A DNA stretch of 64,000 nucleotides from Saprospiraceae bacterium (GTDB lineage: Bacteria; Bacteroidota; Bacteroidia; Chitinophagales; Saprospiraceae): positions 1 through 64,000 of the forward strand of contig JALHRR010000026.1 of the NCBI GenBank assembly GCA_022841345.1. Direction: 5' to 3'. The position numbers were made by a program, and so were the translations under genes. This document shows, in pieces, positions 50,801-59,727 of the stretch. The notes below the pieces were generated by a model, which saw only the letters and a program-made list of their open reading frames with translations, was not told the DNA's origin and did not search any database. Position 1 is the stretch's first letter, and each line of letters begins with the position of its first letter.

Positions 50801-51206
50801 TGATAAAATCACAGAAAGAGGTGGGGTGCTGGGAGCCATGGAGACCATGTACCAACGCGGTAAAATTCAGGAGGAGAGTTTGTATTATGAAACATTAAAA
50901 CATACCGGAGAACTTCCTATCATCGGCGTTAATACATTTTTATCCAAAACAGGTTCGCCCACAATTATACCATCAGAGGTGATCAGAGCCGGCGAGGAAG
51001 AAAAAGCCGATCAAATTAAAACGCTGGAAGCCTTGCAACTTGCTCAAAAATCAAGGTCAGAACAGTATTTACAACAATTACAACAAGCAGCTATACTGAA
51101 TCAGAATACATTTGAATCACTGATGGAAGCCGGTAAATATTGTTCACTGGGGCAAATAACAAATGCGCTCTATCAGGTAGGCGGGCAATACAGGAGAAAT
51201 ATGTAA
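47829..51206 (+). CDS. icmF: Fused isobutyryl-CoA mutase (IcmF)
   Basis: A 1125-residue adenosylcobalamin-dependent acyl-CoA mutase fused to its own G-protein chaperone. Order: B12-binding domain (about 10-135, [19 protein letters not shown] with the cobalt-ligand histidine), then a MeaB-like GTPase (about 195-420, P-loop GTGGAGKSS near 200, switch [12 protein letters not shown] and NKFDKRGA), then a linker and the mutase TIM barrel with [20 protein letters not shown] and [13 protein letters not shown]. The domain order is that of IcmF, which interconverts isobutyryl- and butyryl-CoA, and not of separate MutA/MutB. Start set by the ATG after the -7 box. Confidence 0.92.
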   Translation: MQFTAYQPKNKIRIVTAASLFDGHDAAINIMRRIMQQSGAEVIHLGHNRSVQEIVNTAIQEDAQGIAITSYQGGHNEYFKYMHDLLKERGAGHIRIFGGGGGTILPSEIKELQAYGIERLYSPDDGRSMGLQGMINDLMEKCDFPIGDRLNGEVKKLSVENPGIVARTISAFENFPENCQEEIKQMNIQAAKKSVPVLGITGTGGAGKSSLVDELIRRFVLDFPDKHIGVISVDPSKRKTGGALLGDRIRMNSVNHPNVYMRSLATRQSNLALSKYVQAAVDVLKVAGYDLIILETSGIGQSDTEIIDHSDVSLYVMTPEYGAATQLEKIDMLDFADLIAINKFDKRGALDALRDVRKQYQRNHQLWDQPLDNMPVLGTMASQFNDPGMNSLYLRLLEIVKTKTSFSLESQLELPTGSSEKIYIIPPHRTRYLSEITDSIRAYNVWVEKQVEIARKAFGVKTSMQVLENSDIEGKQEVYQTLSRVFDNLLLEMDGQARKIIDGWEEKVQSYRNDEFVYKVRNKEIKLKTFTKTLSGTKIPKVSLPNFKDWGEILRWSLKENVPGEFPYTAGVFPFKRKEEDPTRMFAGEGGPERTNKRFHYVSLGMPANRLSTAFDSVTLYGEDPDFRPDIYGKIGNSGVSICCLDDAKKLYSGFDLCDPRTSVSMTINGPAAAICAFYMNTAIDQQCERYIKENGLEHLVEAKKKELYDDNGLSRPQYIGTIPEGNDGLGLMMLGITGDQILDAETYSRIKAHALSSTRGTVQADILKEDQAQNTCIFSTEFSLRLMGDMQEYFIQHNVRNFYSVSISGYHIAEAGANPISQLAFTLSNGFTFLEYYVSRGMSIDDFAPNLSFFFSNGVDAEYSVIGRVARRIWAKALKLKYNANERSQMLKYHIQTSGRSLHAQEIAFNDIRTTLQALYAIFDNCNSLHTNAYDEAITTPTEESVRRAMAIQLIINHELGLSKNENPIQGSFIIETLTDLVEEAVMEEFDKITERGGVLGAMETMYQRGKIQEESLYYETLKHTGELPIIGVNTFLSKTGSPTIIPSEVIRAGEEEKADQIKTLEALQLAQKSRSEQYLQQLQQAAILNQNTFESLMEAGKYCSLGQITNALYQVGGQYRRNM

Positions 51207-51372
51207 GCCTTCACATAAATTGTGCTTTTTGAGTGCCTTCTCAACAATCAGTATGCTTGATTGTTAGAGGACTACAATCAATTTAGGGTTAATTTTCGTA
51301 CATATTATAGTGATTTTTCACAATATGTTGATTTTCACACAACTAAACAATATGATTTTAACTTATTGTTTA

Positions 51373-51483
51373 ATGAATATTCATTGGCAAATTGGATTTT
51401 TTAGCCTTGCTTTTCTATATTTGTGGGCTTTTATTCCTCTAATATTATTCAGAGTCGTAAATAACAAGAAGATCAAAAGATAG
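51373..51483 (+). CDS. Possible 36-residue membrane peptide
   Basis: A frame from ATG 51373 to TAG 51483 encodes MNIHWQIGFFSLAFLY, then a second hydrophobic stretch LWAFIPLILF, then the basic tail RVVNNKKIKR. This is one membrane-spanning helix with positive-inside charge, as in small regulatory membrane proteins. It overlaps the predicted promoter of the next gene, which weakens the case. No homologue can be checked from sequence alone. Confidence 0.25.
   Translation: MNIHWQIGFFSLAFLYLWAFIPLILFRVVNNKKIKR
51392..51423 (+). promoter_or_regulatory. Promoter of the OmpA-like lipoprotein gene
   Basis: TTG (51392-51394), 21 bases, then TATATTTG (51416-51423). Transcription would begin about 90 bases upstream of the start codon. 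Confidence 0.5.
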
Positions 51484-51522
51484 AATCAACACAATCAGGA
51501 CCATTTAAATTTTTAAAACATT

Positions 51523-52419
51523 ATGAAAAAAATCGGATTAAGTTTGCTGAGTGTATTATTGCTGGCATCATGTGTAAGCAATAAAAAATTCAATGAAATG
51601 AAAGCAGCGAGAGAAGCTGCTGAGGCAGCTCTTGCCCGTACCTCTACACAGTTGAAGGATTGTGATGATGCCAAAGTCATGCTGAATCAATCATTGACGA
51701 CTGCTAATGATCAATTAAGAGCAAGAGAGAATGATTTGTCCACTGAAAGGAACAAAAACAAATCACTGGAAGAGCAATTGGAGTACATGAAAGCTACCAA
51801 TACCACGCTTCTTGCCAGACTTTCTGACCTTTCTGTAGTAAGCAAAGCGAGTGCAGAGAGTATCAAAAAATCATTGGACGCAATTGACGGACAAAGCAAG
51901 TACATACAGGGCTTGACCAGCTCTATTCAGCAAAAGGATTCTATGAATCTTGCATTGGTAATGAACCTTAAGAAGTCACTTGACAATATCAATGATGAAG
52001 ATGTGACCGTAGAAGTTAAAAAAGGAGTAGTCTATATCTCTCTTTCTGATAAAATGCTATTCCGCTCAGGTAGTGCAGTCATTACCAGTGCAGCTGAAAA
52101 TGTACTTTCAAAAATTGCTAAGATTTTGAATGATCAGAAAGAGCTGGATATCCTGGTAGAAGGTCACACTGATAATGTGCCTATTGCTACTGATTGCTTT
52201 GCTGACAACTGGGATTTGAGCGCAAAAAGAGCTACTTCTGTTGTTCGCACATTGCACAAAAAATATAATGTTGCTCCGGAAAGGATGACTGCAGGTGGCA
52301 GATCTGAATATGTTCCTTTGGTAGAAAATACTTCTTCCGCAGGTAAGAGCAAAAATCGCAGAACTGAAATTATCATTCTTCCAAAACTGGATCAATTCTT
52401 CCAGATGATGGAGCCTTAG
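51523..52419 (+). CDS. OmpA/MotB-family lipoprotein
   Basis: A 298-residue outer-membrane lipoprotein that anchors the envelope to peptidoglycan. The lipobox is LLASC (Cys17). A long helical coiled-coil region (about 20-150, rich in A, E, K, Q) is followed by an OmpA C-like domain (about 165-290). That domain carries VEGHTDNVPI and NWDLSAKRATSVVRTL, and TAGGRSEYVPLVENTSSAGKSKNRRTEIII, where the Asp and Arg of the TD...NRR pair bind diaminopimelate. The architecture resembles Pal/YiaD proteins. It ends 22 bases before a terminator that it shares with the convergent MarR gene. Confidence 0.9.
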   Translation: MKKIGLSLLSVLLLASCVSNKKFNEMKAAREAAEAALARTSTQLKDCDDAKVMLNQSLTTANDQLRARENDLSTERNKNKSLEEQLEYMKATNTTLLARLSDLSVVSKASAESIKKSLDAIDGQSKYIQGLTSSIQQKDSMNLALVMNLKKSLDNINDEDVTVEVKKGVVYISLSDKMLFRSGSAVITSAAENVLSKIAKILNDQKELDILVEGHTDNVPIATDCFADNWDLSAKRATSVVRTLHKKYNVAPERMTAGGRSEYVPLVENTSSAGKSKNRRTEIIILPKLDQFFQMMEP

Positions 52420-52440
52420 TCTTGGTTAATTTCAATCAGA

Positions 52441-52473
52441 AAAGCCGGATTCTTAATGGATTCGGCTTTTTTT
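52441..52473 (+). terminator. Terminator after the OmpA-like gene
   Basis: AAAGCCGGATTC (52441-52452) pairs with GGATTCGGCTTT (52458-52469) around a 5-base loop, with two G-T pairs, followed by TTTT. It overlaps the last bases of the convergent MarR gene, which probably uses it too. Confidence 0.8.
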
Positions 52474-53113
52474 ATGCCCTCCCGGATTTAAGGATGTCCT
52501 GTATTGACTCGTTTCTTTGTTCCATGAAAATGGGTAAATGAAAGTGATGCAATTTATGCAACAATTCAAAGAGCAGAATTTTTTCTGATTCATTTAAATT
52601 TCCTGAAATGAGCATAGATACCTGACCCATTTTTTCAAATGATTGCATTAAAGCTATTGTTCCAGATTCTGTCAGTCTGACCATTTTACTCCTTTTATCC
52701 ATTTCTGAGGGAAATTCTTCCATGAATCCCTGACGGATCAATCGCTTAATGATTTCTGCTCCGGATGATTTGTCCATGATATTTTTTTGAATCAAAACTG
52801 TCTTACTGAGTGACTGATCTACAAATAATGTCACCAGAAAGGCGAAATCATCAAAATGACTCAGGGAGGTATCTTCCAGTGCCTTCTTAACATATGTCCG
52901 GGCATATCTGTATAAAAAGACTATATACTTGCCCAATACTCCTTCCAGATTTTCTCCCGGTGGAATTTGCAACTGCGCCCGATTCCCGGACGAAACTTCC
53001 TTTTGATCCTTATTTGCCCAGCGCAAAAACTCATGCAGATTATCTGAACCAGCATTTTCCTGCTCATATCTCTCCATCAGGGGAAGCAAAGATTTTAGTA
53101 AGTTATATGTCAT
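52472..53113 (-). CDS. MarR-family winged-helix regulator
   Basis: A 213-residue regulator. The winged-helix part (about 85-165) contains LSHFDDFAFLVTLFVDQSLSKTVLIQKNIMDKSSGAEIIKRLIRQGFMEEFPSEMDKRSKMVRLTESG, with MDKSSGAEIIKRLI as the recognition helix and EMDKRSKM as the wing. It is longer than common MarR proteins (about 145) because of an N-terminal extension of about 60 residues. It is divergent from a TonB receptor gene with 71 bases between them and probably regulates it. Confidence 0.8.
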   Translation of the reverse strand: MTYNLLKSLLPLMERYEQENAGSDNLHEFLRWANKDQKEVSSGNRAQLQIPPGENLEGVLGKYIVFLYRYARTYVKKALEDTSLSHFDDFAFLVTLFVDQSLSKTVLIQKNIMDKSSGAEIIKRLIRQGFMEEFPSEMDKRSKMVRLTESGTIALMQSFEKMGQVSMLISGNLNESEKILLFELLHKLHHFHLPIFMEQRNESIQDILKSGRA

Positions 53114-53152
53114 CCTTTTTTATGTGTATAAAATATAAACACTATTGAGTTT

Positions 53153-53168
53153 AGTATGTTTTCGTACT
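53153..53168. promoter_or_regulatory. Imperfect palindrome between MarR gene and receptor gene
   Basis: AGTATG (53153-53158), TTTT, CGTACT (53163-53168), one mismatch in six pairs. It lies 16 bases before the receptor ATG and is a plausible regulator-binding site, though weaker than the palindrome at 31945. Confidence 0.3.
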
Positions 53169-53184
53169 TATAAAATTAATAATT

Positions 53185-55638
53185 ATGTCTTATTTGTACA
53201 AATTCATACTAATTGTTTTTCTGGTATACGGTTCAAATTTTGCTTATGGTCAAAATACAGGTACGCTTATTGCCACGGTAAGAGATAGAAATACGCAGGA
53301 ATTACTACCGGGTGCCATTATTGAATTGCCTGCACTGAATATGGGTATAGGAACGGATGAAAATGGCAAAGCAAGTCTGGATGGTATTCCCGTAGGGAAT
53401 CACAACATTCTGGTGACTTACATAGGATATAAGCCGCTTACCAGATACAATCAGGTATTTACCTCCGGAAATGCAGTCCTGTTGAATTTTGAGCTGGAAG
53501 ATGATGTGAGCGGTTTGGAAGAGGTTAACATCACAGCTGCTAAAAAATCAACCACTAATGTAGCTGATATAGTAACCCCTCTTTCTGTACAAAGTCTTAC
53601 CTCCGACGAAATAAAAAGTAATCCAGGGGGCAATTTTGACATTTCCAGAGTAATACAAGTCCTGCCCGGAGTGGGTGGCACTAACGGATCTGTGGGTGGG
53701 TTCCGAAATGACATTATTATCCGCGGCGGAGCCCCCAATGAAAATGTTTTCTATCTGGACGGCATAGAGATTCCGGTCATCAATCACTTTGCGACTCAGG
53801 GTGGCTCAGGTGGTCCGACAGGAATTCTGAATGTGTCATTTCTGGAAGATGTTAAATTGAGTTCCTCAGCATTTGATGCCAGATTCGACAATGCGCTTGC
53901 TTCCGTTTTTGAGTTCAAACAAAGGACCGGCAATCCCGAAAGGTTTCAGGGAAATGTCCGTTTGAGTGGTACGGAATTAGCGCTTACCTCTGAAGGACCC
54001 ATAGGCAATAAAACGACCATTTTAGGATCAGCAAGACGATCTTATTTACAGTTTCTATTTGAGGCGCTGGATTTACCCATCAGACCCAATTACTGGGATT
54101 TCCAATTGAAAGTACAGCACCAGGCAGATGCAAAGACAACTATTAATTTCATAGGTGTAGGTGCAATAGATGAGTTCAAATTTGGAACTCCTAAAAATAC
54201 AAGCCTGGAAAAAGAATACATCCTCCGCTCCAATCCCAATATCAATCAATGGAACTACACCACCGGAGTGTCTGTAAAACGCCTGGTCAATCAGGGATTC
54301 TGGCAGCTGGCATTGAGCAGGAATATGTTTGACAATTCAATCAACCGCTTTGAAGATAATCAGGAAGGTAATGAAAGTCTCAGAATTCTTGGGCTTCAGT
54401 CACAGGAAATTGAGAACAAGCTAAGATTTGACATGAACAAGTATATCGGTGGGTGGAAATTGAGCTATGGTTTGGTTGCTCAATATGTAAAGTTTAATTC
54501 TGATCTGTACAACAGGATTCGAAAAGAAATTACGGATGAGAATGGCAATGTGATCCAGCCGGAATTTGCTTTTGAGTACAACAGCGCCATTGACTTTTAC
54601 AGATATGGTCTATTTTTCCAATCCAGTAAGCGCTTTTTAAATGAGCGGCTGGGTCTTGCCATGGGTGTCAGAACAGATATGAACAGTTTTACTGAAAACG
54701 GGAATAATCCGCTCAAAACTTTGTCTCCCCGTGTGTCGCTTTCTTATGAATTGACACCGGGATGGCGTCTGAATGCTTCGGTGGGTGACTATTACAAATT
54801 ACCCATTTACACGGTGCTGGGTTTCAGAAACGAGGCAGGTGTTTTACAGAATCAGAACAATGAATACATCCGTTCTACACATTATACCGGAGGTGTGGAG
54901 TATCTGCCGGCAAAAGACTGGCGGGTGACGGTGGAAGGATTTTATAAGCAATACAGCAACTATCCGGTCTCCCTCAGGGATGGAATATCGCTGGCCAATC
55001 AGGGAGGTGATTTTAATGCCGTTGGAAACGAAGCAGTCAGCAGCACCGGTGAAGGTCAGGCATATGGGCTCGAGGTGTTTTTACAAAAGAAATTTACGGG
55101 TCGATTTTATGGGGTACTTTCTTACACATATGTCAGAAGCGAGTTTTCCGGCACAGATGGTGTGTTAGTTCCTTCAGCATGGGATAGCAGACATTTGTTG
55201 TCGGGATTGCTGGGATATAAATTCAACAAAGGCTGGGAACTTGGTTTGAAATACAGATATGCTGCCGGTGCACCTTTGACACCATTTGACCTCGAAGCCT
55301 CTCAATTGAATTATGCAGCGCTTGGGGTAGGCATTCTTGACTTATCCCGCCTAAACGCTGAGCGTTTGAGTGGATTCAATCAGCTGGATATCCGCATAGA
55401 CAAAAAATGGAACTTCAAAAACTGGGGTCTGGATGTTTTTGTCGATGTCACCAATATTCTTCTGGCCGCGAATCCTGCATTTCCGCAATATACTTTTCAA
55501 AGAACTGCAGATAATTCCGGATTCGCTACCACCGATGGAAATCCCCTCCGGGCGGATGGTTCCAATGCTATACCGGTCATTCTTGAAAATAATGATGTAT
55601 CGGTTATTCCAACGATAGGGTTTATTGTTGAGTGGTAA
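53185..55638 (+). CDS. TonB-dependent receptor
   Basis: An 817-residue outer-membrane receptor. A signal peptide (ending FAYG) precedes a carboxypeptidase-regulatory-like domain (about 27-110, GTLIATVRDRNTQELLPGAIIELPALNMGIGTDENGKASLDGI). A plug domain (about 120-235) has DISRVIQVLPGVGGTNGSVGGFRNDIIIRGGAPNENVFYLDGIEIPVINHF, and a barrel ends in DVTNILLAANPAFPQYTF...IPTIGFIVEW. It lacks a SusD partner, unlike glycan systems. The divergent MarR gene 71 bases away is the likely regulator. A strong terminator follows 11 bases after the stop. The ligand is unknown. Confidence 0.92.
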   Translation: MSYLYKFILIVFLVYGSNFAYGQNTGTLIATVRDRNTQELLPGAIIELPALNMGIGTDENGKASLDGIPVGNHNILVTYIGYKPLTRYNQVFTSGNAVLLNFELEDDVSGLEEVNITAAKKSTTNVADIVTPLSVQSLTSDEIKSNPGGNFDISRVIQVLPGVGGTNGSVGGFRNDIIIRGGAPNENVFYLDGIEIPVINHFATQGGSGGPTGILNVSFLEDVKLSSSAFDARFDNALASVFEFKQRTGNPERFQGNVRLSGTELALTSEGPIGNKTTILGSARRSYLQFLFEALDLPIRPNYWDFQLKVQHQADAKTTINFIGVGAIDEFKFGTPKNTSLEKEYILRSNPNINQWNYTTGVSVKRLVNQGFWQLALSRNMFDNSINRFEDNQEGNESLRILGLQSQEIENKLRFDMNKYIGGWKLSYGLVAQYVKFNSDLYNRIRKEITDENGNVIQPEFAFEYNSAIDFYRYGLFFQSSKRFLNERLGLAMGVRTDMNSFTENGNNPLKTLSPRVSLSYELTPGWRLNASVGDYYKLPIYTVLGFRNEAGVLQNQNNEYIRSTHYTGGVEYLPAKDWRVTVEGFYKQYSNYPVSLRDGISLANQGGDFNAVGNEAVSSTGEGQAYGLEVFLQKKFTGRFYGVLSYTYVRSEFSGTDGVLVPSAWDSRHLLSGLLGYKFNKGWELGLKYRYAAGAPLTPFDLEASQLNYAALGVGILDLSRLNAERLSGFNQLDIRIDKKWNFKNWGLDVFVDVTNILLAANPAFPQYTFQRTADNSGFATTDGNPLRADGSNAIPVILENNDVSVIPTIGFIVEW

Positions 55639-55649
55639 AGACGTATTTT

Positions 55650-55691
55650 AATAAAAAAGCCTCCGCTGAAATCATCGGAGGCTTTTTTATT
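55650..55691 (+). terminator. Bidirectional terminator of the receptor gene
   Basis: AATAAAAAAGCCTCCG (55650-55665) pairs perfectly over 16 bp with CGGAGGCTTTTTTATT (55676-55691) around a 10-base loop. A-runs on the left arm and T-runs on the right make it work in both directions for the receptor and the convergent DUF4290 gene. Confidence 0.9.
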
Positions 55692-55707
55692 AAGACAATG
55701 CACAGCA

Positions 55708-56388
55708 TTATCTTCTCTTATTCTTATTATAATTGTTTCCTTTATTTCTGTAATTAGAATTACTGTGTCTGCCTTGTTGACCCCCTTTATGATATTGCTG
55801 AGGTCTGCGTTGTTGCTGAGGTACACCATTGGTCAGATGATCTATGGAAGTGCTTTCATCCAGTGAAAGTTTGCCCCCTGAAATCGTGCCCAGATCTATT
55901 TTGATCACATCATCGCTCACAAAATGCTCTTTGTTCCAGGTGCGATATGCCAGCTTCATGTAGGATCCTATAATTTTGACAAATTCGTCTTTCATGGGAC
56001 CTTCTTCCATTGCAATTGCTTTTTGAATCAGTCGCTGCACATGATTGCCATAATGTCTCATTCTTGATTCAGAAACAGGATAAGGAATTCTCTCCGGACG
56101 TTTTTCCGGTGAAGAATCAATCACTATTCCGGCAGGAGGTGTTACATCCAGTTCATAGTTAGCTATTCGGAAGACATGCTTCCAGATTTTCTCCTTGTAA
56201 TCATCCAGGTTTTTACTTTGAGGAAATAACTGAAGTATCAGTTCAATGATTCGCTCCACATGAGCTTGCCTGGCATCTTTGTCTGTGATCGTTTTTGCGT
56301 AATAGATCATTCTTTGAATATGGCGTCCATATTCCGGAATGATCAGATTTTCTCTCTGTGAGTTATATTCAAAATCAAATTCTCTCAT
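55708..56388 (-). CDS. DUF4290 family protein
   Basis: A 226-residue protein of the Bacteroidota family DUF4290. The core (about 1-165) is helical: EFDFEYNSQRENLIIPEYGRHIQRMI, DKDARQAHVERIIELILQLFP, KIWKHVFRIANYELDV, and YGNHVQRLIQKAIAMEEGPMKDEFVKIIGSYMKLAYRTWNKEHF. A low-complexity Gln/Asn/Arg tail (QQQRRPQQ... NKNKRR) ends the protein and may bind nucleic acid. The start at 56388 is chosen over 56406 because MREFDFEYN matches the family start. It lies downstream of glmS, which Bacteroidota often keep together. Function unknown. Confidence 0.85.
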   Translation of the reverse strand: MREFDFEYNSQRENLIIPEYGRHIQRMIYYAKTITDKDARQAHVERIIELILQLFPQSKNLDDYKEKIWKHVFRIANYELDVTPPAGIVIDSSPEKRPERIPYPVSESRMRHYGNHVQRLIQKAIAMEEGPMKDEFVKIIGSYMKLAYRTWNKEHFVSDDVIKIDLGTISGGKLSLDESTSIDHLTNGVPQQQRRPQQYHKGGQQGRHSNSNYRNKGNNYNKNKRR

Positions 56389-56502
56389 TGTATTCTTGTT
56401 AATCAATTAATTTCTTAATCGATGTGGATATTCAGGCGCTGCAAGTATACCTGCAAAGCTGAATAATATTTTTCAAATTATGTTCTTCTGCGGGTGTCAA
56501 AT

Positions 56503-58338
56503 TTATTCAACAGTAACAGACTTGGCCAGGTTTCGGGGCTGGTCAACATTGCAACCGCGCATCACAGCGATATGATAAGATAACAATTGCAAAGGAACAA
56601 CGGATAAAAGTGGAGACAAAGGATCTGCTGTTTCCGGAATTTCTATGCAGAAATCAGCCAAACCTTTTATAACTGTATCCCCTTCAGCCACGATGGCAAT
56701 CACTATGCCTTTTCTGGCTTTGATCTCCTGTACATTACTTACAACCTTCTCGTAGGCATTTTTGTTCGTCGCAATCACCACCACCGGCATTTTCTCATCA
56801 ATCAATGCAATAGGACCGTGCTTCATTTCTGCAGCCGGGTAGCCTTCTGCATGGATATAAGAAATTTCTTTAAGTTTAAGGGCTCCTTCCAATGCAATCG
56901 GGAAATTGAATCCACGACCCAGATAGATGGCATTGTTGGTGTCTTTCATTTCACCTGCAATGTATTTGATCTGATCATTTTGCTTCAGTACCTGTCTGAT
57001 TTTGTCAGGAATTTCCTGTAGCTCATACAGCATTTTTTGGTACTGGGATTTGCCCAGCATTCCACGACTCTTACCCAGATAAAGGGCTATCAGTGTTAAC
57101 AATGTCAATTGTCCTGTAAAAGCCTTTGTGGATGCTACTCCTATCTCAGGACCGGCATGAATGTAAGATCCTGCATTCGTGAGACGTGCTATGGAAGAGC
57201 CAACAACATTTACTATACCGTAGATCAAAGCGCCTTTGAATTTGGCAAGCTCAAGAGCAGCCAGGGTATCTGCGGTCTCTCCTGACTGAGAGAGTGCAAT
57301 CACCACATCTTCTTCTCCAATGATCGGATTTCTGTAGCGAAACTCAGAGGCATATTCTACTTCGACCGGTAATCTGGCCAGTTCTTCTATCAGATATTCT
57401 GCTATCAAACCCGCATGCCAGGAAGTTCCACAGGCGACGATGATAAGTCTTTTTGCTTTTTTGAAGCGCTCTTCAAATTCTTCGATTCCTCCCAGTTTGA
57501 TCCAGCCTTCTGCTGCATTCAATCTTCCCCGCATTCCATCAGAAACAGAATCAGGTTGCTGATAAATTTCTTTCAGCATGAAGTGATCAAATCCTCCTTT
57601 CTCCAAAGCTTCTACCTCTATATCCACTTCTTTAATTTCGGGCGTTTTTGGGATATTGGCGATTGTCCGGATTTCAAAATTGTTTCTGTCGATAGAAACA
57701 ATTTCCTCATCATTCAGGTAAATCACTTTTTTGGTGTATTCTACGATGGGCGTAGCATCTGATGCAAGGAAAAATTCATCATCACCCAGTCCCACCACCA
57801 ATGGGCTGCCTTTACGGGCTGCCACAATTTTATTGGGATCATCTTTGTCTATGATGACGATCGCATAGGCTCCGATGACTGAGCTCAGTGCTTTTCTCAC
57901 TGCTTCTTCAAGGCTCAGTTCATACTTATTCTGTATCTCTTCGATAAAATGTACCAGCACTTCTGTATCCGTTTCACTGGAAAAAGTGTGGCCATTTTTG
58001 ACGAGTATTTCTTTTAGTGTATTATAATTCTCAATGATTCCATTGTGAATAATAGCCAATCTGCCATTGCCGGAAAGGTGAGGGTGGGCATTTATGTTGT
58101 TGGGTTCGCCATGAGTAGCCCATCTGGTGTGGCCTATTCCCATGGTGCCGTGGACATCCTTATCTGCCGCAAAATTCTCCAGATCGTCCACCTTGCCTTT
58201 AATTTTGTAAATATTCAGATCACCATTCATAATGGCGATGCCGGCACTGTCATATCCTCTGTATTCAAGGCGTCTCAGGCCTTTAATCAATATCGGGTAT
58301 GCAGGTTTATTGCCAATGTATGCTACTATTCCACACAT
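56503..58338 (-). CDS. glmS: Glutamine-fructose-6-phosphate aminotransferase
   Basis: Makes glucosamine-6-phosphate from fructose-6-phosphate and glutamine, the first step to cell-wall amino sugars. 611 residues, usual length. The N-terminal Ntn glutaminase domain starts with catalytic Cys2 (MCGIVAYIG) and contains RLEYRGYDSAGI and HTRWATHG. Two SIS domains follow (VACGTSWHAG, SQSGETADT, GVASTKAFTGQL, and the terminal DQPRNLAKSVTVE). No glmS ribozyme is expected or seen. It is followed by the DUF4290 gene 114 bases away and preceded by the DUF4270 gene 11 bases away on the same strand. Confidence 0.97.
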   Translation of the reverse strand: MCGIVAYIGNKPAYPILIKGLRRLEYRGYDSAGIAIMNGDLNIYKIKGKVDDLENFAADKDVHGTMGIGHTRWATHGEPNNINAHPHLSGNGRLAIIHNGIIENYNTLKEILVKNGHTFSSETDTEVLVHFIEEIQNKYELSLEEAVRKALSSVIGAYAIVIIDKDDPNKIVAARKGSPLVVGLGDDEFFLASDATPIVEYTKKVIYLNDEEIVSIDRNNFEIRTIANIPKTPEIKEVDIEVEALEKGGFDHFMLKEIYQQPDSVSDGMRGRLNAAEGWIKLGGIEEFEERFKKAKRLIIVACGTSWHAGLIAEYLIEELARLPVEVEYASEFRYRNPIIGEEDVVIALSQSGETADTLAALELAKFKGALIYGIVNVVGSSIARLTNAGSYIHAGPEIGVASTKAFTGQLTLLTLIALYLGKSRGMLGKSQYQKMLYELQEIPDKIRQVLKQNDQIKYIAGEMKDTNNAIYLGRGFNFPIALEGALKLKEISYIHAEGYPAAEMKHGPIALIDEKMPVVVIATNKNAYEKVVSNVQEIKARKGIVIAIVAEGDTVIKGLADFCIEIPETADPLSPLLSVVPLQLLSYHIAVMRGCNVDQPRNLAKSVTVE

Positions 58339-58349
58339 AAATTAAGGTT

Positions 58350-59702
58350 TTACAAGTCTGAGTATGCGATTTTTAAACGCAATGGATAAGTAGGGTGACC
58401 GGGACCGTAAAGAATAACACGATTGGCTCTTCGGGCACCGCCGAGCACAGAAAGAATGACTTCATTCGTTTCTTCAGCTTGAAGCATTCTAATAAAATGC
58501 TGCGTCATGTTGATGGTATATCGTTTTACTTTTACGCCATTGACGAGATCTATTCTTGGGTTTCCGCCAAAAAGGTTCAGCAGATTCTTTTCTCCCAGGC
58601 TTACAAAATCTTCTATTAATGTAAAACCACCTGCAGTATTTAAACCTGAGACTGCCATTTGTTCCACTTCTTTAAAGTTGGGTCCGGGATTGCCCGGAAT
58701 ATCTGCAATTGTCATTTCCAGTTGAGCCAGTTTGATGCCTTTGCCTTTGTATTGATCCAAATTAGGGAAAATGATTTTCGGTCTTAATCCTGCCATTCCC
58801 TGCAAGGTCATATATTCTTCTCCTTTTTCAGCACTATCCAGATATTGTCCCGCTAGTGCCGGGGAAGGATCCATGTCAAAATGGCTGAATCTTCTTCCTA
58901 CCTGATTGACCTGCATAATGATCGTACGTGCAATCGTATCTTCATGATAATGGAGTACCATCCTCGTGCGTGTACCTATAACGTTGATAGCAAACAGACT
59001 GGCTTCGTTTTCTACGGATATTTTGACCCCTTTGAAAAGATTCGTAAATTTTGGAATAGAGTCGTACACCTTTGCATTTAACAGCTCAAGTCCAAGTGCA
59101 TCACTCAGCCTTGTGCGGATGAAAAAAGGAATCAGCGTGGTATCCGGAGTAGAAGTAGAAGTGTCAATTACCTGTGTAGTCGTTTTAGGTGTAAATTGCA
59201 AACCTGTTATTGAGCCGATTCTTTCAGAAGTAGCTAATGTCCGGGTAGAATAAATAACAGAATCTGTAAACATATTCTCGCTGATGCGATCAATATTGAT
59301 ATTCATAGGAATTAAAGTATCCCCATAGAAAAGATTCGGATCTACTGACAGGGAAAGAACAAGCGAGTCAAATACATAATTTGCAGGTTCAAAATTTGTC
59401 AGGAGGCGATCGGGCTGGAATACCAAATATGCATCCGATTTCACTTTTCCAAAAAGTGGATCCTGTAAGTTACCTGCCAGCAAAATATTATCAGAGGCTG
59501 CAGATTGTATATCAAATGTCGGGATAGAATCAATAGATGAGTTGATTACCTGAAGGCTTACGGTGTCATCAAATCGAAGTGGAAGGACATCACTGCCCAG
59601 CAAATCTGCACCAAAGTCTGTTTGCTTATTGCATGCAAATGCAAGTATTAGTGCCGTGCACAGCATTATTGAGAGGAAAGAAACCCTCTTGAATGGCTCC
59701 AT
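58350..59702 (-). CDS. DUF4270 family lipoprotein
   Basis: A 450-residue protein of the Bacteroidota DUF4270 family. The lipobox is ILAFAC (Cys24) followed by NKQTDFGADLLGSDVLPLRFDD, which is typical of the family. The body is beta-rich with repeated blocks (YVFDSLVLSLSVDP, TRMVLHYHEDT, VILSVLGGARRANRVILYGP). The start at 59702 gives a proper signal peptide. It lies between the glycogen-synthase-like gene (25 bases) and glmS (11 bases), the arrangement I recall as conserved in this phylum. Function unknown. An outer-leaflet or surface location is inferred from the lipid anchor. Confidence 0.85.
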   Translation of the reverse strand: MEPFKRVSFLSIMLCTALILAFACNKQTDFGADLLGSDVLPLRFDDTVSLQVINSSIDSIPTFDIQSAASDNILLAGNLQDPLFGKVKSDAYLVFQPDRLLTNFEPANYVFDSLVLSLSVDPNLFYGDTLIPMNINIDRISENMFTDSVIYSTRTLATSERIGSITGLQFTPKTTTQVIDTSTSTPDTTLIPFFIRTRLSDALGLELLNAKVYDSIPKFTNLFKGVKISVENEASLFAINVIGTRTRMVLHYHEDTIARTIIMQVNQVGRRFSHFDMDPSPALAGQYLDSAEKGEEYMTLQGMAGLRPKIIFPNLDQYKGKGIKLAQLEMTIADIPGNPGPNFKEVEQMAVSGLNTAGGFTLIEDFVSLGEKNLLNLFGGNPRIDLVNGVKVKRYTINMTQHFIRMLQAEETNEVILSVLGGARRANRVILYGPGHPTYPLRLKIAYSDL

Positions 59703-59727
59703 GAAGCGATAAAATTAAATGATTGAA

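Larger units (their letters stand above)
51207..51522. other. Gap between icmF and ompA-like gene
   Basis: 316 AT-rich bases. They hold the promoter at 51392-51423 and a short open frame (51373-51483) encoding a hydrophobic peptide. No hairpin terminator was found after icmF. Confidence 0.4.
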
